Positions 30,852 to 32,027 of a stretch of 32,027 nt of DNA are shown here, in pieces (the stretch's first letter is position 1; the number at the start of each line of letters is the position of its first letter). The notes under the pieces are model-generated. The model was not told the DNA's origin. It saw only the letters and a program-made list of their open reading frames with translations, and did no database searches. Where the stretch lies: positions 1-32,027 of the forward strand of contig CAMURM010000001.1 in NCBI GenBank assembly GCA_947097535.1. The letters run 5' to 3'. Made by a program: the position numbers and the translations under genes. This DNA is from an uncultured Selenomonas sp. (GTDB lineage: Bacteria > Bacillota > Negativicutes > Selenomonadales > Selenomonadaceae).

Positions 30852-31341
30852 CAACAGTATCGTCAGCCTCCTCCATCGATGAGACAATCTTCTGCAAATC
30901 TTCCTCGGTAAAGCCCGTCAGCTCTGTAGGGACTATCCCATTGTCCATCCCCTGTATCATGTCCATCAGCTTGCCCGTGTCGATATTGGCAAGCTCCGCG
31001 ATGCGGTTGTCGGCGATGAGGTCAGCGTGCTCCTCTTCCTCGTTGGCGTATTCTTGATACTCCACGGGAGCGGATCCCCATCCCATGGCCTCTGCTGCCA
31101 TCTTGCGTCCATGGCCTTTTGTGATGAGACCACTGCGCTTGCTGACAGTGATGGGCGCTCGCCATCCCGTTGCGCGTATGATGTCGCCAAGCAGCCGCAC
31201 CTGATGCTTGTTATGCTCATTCGGATTGCCGGGATTGGGATGGATATCGTGCAGCGGCACTATCTCATCGTATGCACAAAACACGGGCACGCCATCATCC
31301 GTCGTTCCGCGCGGCTCTGCTGTAGACGTGTAATCAATCAA
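30808..31341 (-). CDS. ParB-like nuclease domain, N-terminal half of split ParB-MTase
   Basis: The 177-residue product has a ParB-type domain (VPLHDIHPNPGNPNEHNKH, then ITKGHGRKMAAEAMGWGSAP at 73-92 and ADNRIAELA) and stops soon after the acidic SSMEEADDTVDDKADVCLAGGGRL. It starts at TTG (31341) with AGGAG about 9 bases upstream. Such domains normally continue into a methyltransferase; here the stop in the +1 frame follows a run of nine G at 30826-30818. With one G fewer it would read straight into the methyltransferase. This is phage modification, not plasmid partition. Confidence 0.8.
   Translation of the reverse strand: MIDYTSTAEPRGTTDDGVPVFCAYDEIVPLHDIHPNPGNPNEHNKHQVRLLGDIIRATGWRAPITVSKRSGLITKGHGRKMAAEAMGWGSAPVEYQEYANEEEEHADLIADNRIAELANIDTGKLMDMIQGMDNGIVPTELTGFTEEDLQKIVSSMEEADDTVDDKADVCLAGGGRL
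30818..30826 (-). repeat. Nine-G homopolymer at ParB-MTase frame junction
   Basis: Nine C on the plus strand (G on the coding strand) lie where the ParB frame ends and the methyltransferase frame takes over. Eight G would join them in one frame. Long G tracts commonly change length by slippage and can switch a gene on and off. Confidence 0.85.
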
Positions 31342-31371
31342 ATCCGCTGTCTCCTCTCTTTTTGGACATAC

Positions 31372-31400
31372 AAAAAGGACACCGCCGCAGCAGTGTCCTC
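31372..31400 (-). terminator. Rho-independent terminator in late leader
   Basis: A 7-base stem (aggacac at 31376-31382 with gtgtcct at 31393-31399) is followed on the minus strand by four to five T (31376-31372). It lies between the candidate late promoter and the first structural-operon gene, so it could block the late operon unless passed. Confidence 0.75.
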
Positions 31401-31451
31401 CTGGGTGTCGCCTCAGCTTGCCCCTGTGCCCATGTGCAATTTTTGATGATA

Positions 31452-31468
31452 CCAGTATAGCATACTGG
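31452..31468 (-). promoter_or_regulatory. Candidate late promoter with overlapping palindrome
   Basis: The 17-base palindrome ccagtat-agc-atactgg overlaps an extended -10 element on the minus strand (TGCTATACT, 31462-31454). The -35 region is poor, as expected for a promoter that needs an activator. It is placed between the regulator gene and the ParB-methyltransferase. I see no other promoter of equal quality before the head genes. Confidence 0.55.
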
Positions 31469-31524
31469 CACGCATATTTTCCCCGCCATTTTCCTGCTAA
31501 AATCCTGAAAATACGCTATACGAC

Positions 31525-32027
31525 TTATCCACAGCCATCATACACAAACAATCGCGTCTGCAACGGTCGTGATACCATACCAAACACCATATCGGCAACA
31601 TCACGCAACAATCTGTTTCCGCGCTCGCTTGCATACTTTTCCGTATACCCCGCCTCTCGCGCCACCTGCCACCAGGCATACCCGTCGACATACCGCCCGC
31701 GCACGAGACGCTCATCTTCCACAGAGAGGCAAGACAGCGCACGATCCACCGCCCGCAGTGTCCGCTCCATGTCCCGCTTGCGCTGCTCCATCTCCGCGAT
31801 GTCTGCCGTCGCCATCATGCGCCTCGCCGCCGCCGCCTCCGTCGCGGTCAGCTCAGACGTGCCACCGCCCATCGGCTCATCCCCATAGCGGGCGATGGCG
31901 ACGGACTCGTCTTGGAGCGCAGCAGTCCGCGCCTCGATTTCTTCCGCAAGATTCTGCACGGCGACCTTCATTTTGTTGTACTGTCCCAGTATGCGCTTCG
32001 TCTCCTTGATGCAGTCGCCGTCTGTCA
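31525..32027 (-). CDS. Late-gene regulator, DUF1492/ArpU-like, partial at right edge
   Basis: The frame runs from the right edge (TG ACA GAC GGC reads as (A)TG if the first base is just outside) to a TAA at 31525. The product, about 167 residues, has a helical start (ETKRILGQYNKMKVAVQNL) and a C-terminal sigma-region-4-like helix-turn-helix (RGRYVDGYAWWQVAREAGYT, then EKYASERGNRLL). DUF1492/ArpU proteins control late transcription in Bacillota phages. It is followed by a candidate promoter and a leader terminator, so it may act on the late operon directly downstream. If its start is the ATG just off the edge, it is almost complete. Confidence 0.8.
   Translation of the reverse strand, partial: TDGDCIKETKRILGQYNKMKVAVQNLAEEIEARTAALQDESVAIARYGDEPMGGGTSELTATEAAAARRMMATADIAEMEQRKRDMERTLRAVDRALSCLSVEDERLVRGRYVDGYAWWQVAREAGYTEKYASERGNRLLRDVADMVFGMVSRPLQTRLFVYDGCG

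Noticed and set aside
30808..31341. Plasmid partition system (ParB)
   Set aside because: There is no ParA or parS nearby, and the gene leads directly into a methyltransferase, the usual phage ParB-MTase arrangement.

Overview
This window is the late region of a tailed, long-tailed (siphovirus-type) temperate phage or prophage. Every gene I accept lies on the minus strand, so the biological order runs from the right edge (about 32 kb) to the left edge. Host clues are a GC-rich genome with strong GGAGG-type ribosome binding sites, a DUF1492/ArpU-like late regulator, a TcdE-type holin, and N-terminal LNLQRFA-type leaders on virion proteins. Together they point to a Bacillota phage. A Negativicutes host such as Selenomonas is my guess, not shown by the sequence. 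Left and right edges cut the lysis module and the regulator gene, and no integrase, att site or tRNA is visible.

Right to left: a late regulator (31.5-32.0 kb), then a promoter-palindrome plus leader terminator; a ParB-like/DNA methyltransferase pair split at a run of nine G; small and large terminase; portal; a MuF head protein with a DUF6883-like toxin tail; a small immunity-like gene and terminator; two small genes and a terminator; scaffold; P22-type coat protein; a Prp-like cysteine protease; head-tail joining genes; tail tube and a terminator; tail assembly chaperone with a T7 slippery site; a tape measure carrying two wall-hydrolase domains; an AT-rich cargo gene with its own promoter and terminator; a family of related tail-tip/adsorption proteins; a tail tip resembling that of gene transfer agents; a fibre-like protein with a carbohydrate-binding-like module; a tandem-repeat protein; then holin, a 43-residue gene and amidase.

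The most striking system links several of these genes. The coat protein, scaffold, tail tube and MuF protein all carry an L-x-L-Q-x-F-(A/D) motif. In staphylococci this is the cleavage site of the host protease Prp, which trims ribosomal protein L27 and the capsid and scaffold proteins of phage 80alpha. Here the phage carries its own Prp-like gene four bases after the coat gene. In the MuF protein the motif is internal and lies exactly at the junction between the head domain and the AT-rich, toxin-like C-terminal domain, which is followed by a likely immunity gene. My inference is that one protease matures the head and tail and also frees a virion-borne toxin. Secondary points of interest are the possibly phase-variable ParB-methyltransferase and the AT-rich cargo cassette at 12.7-13.5 kb.
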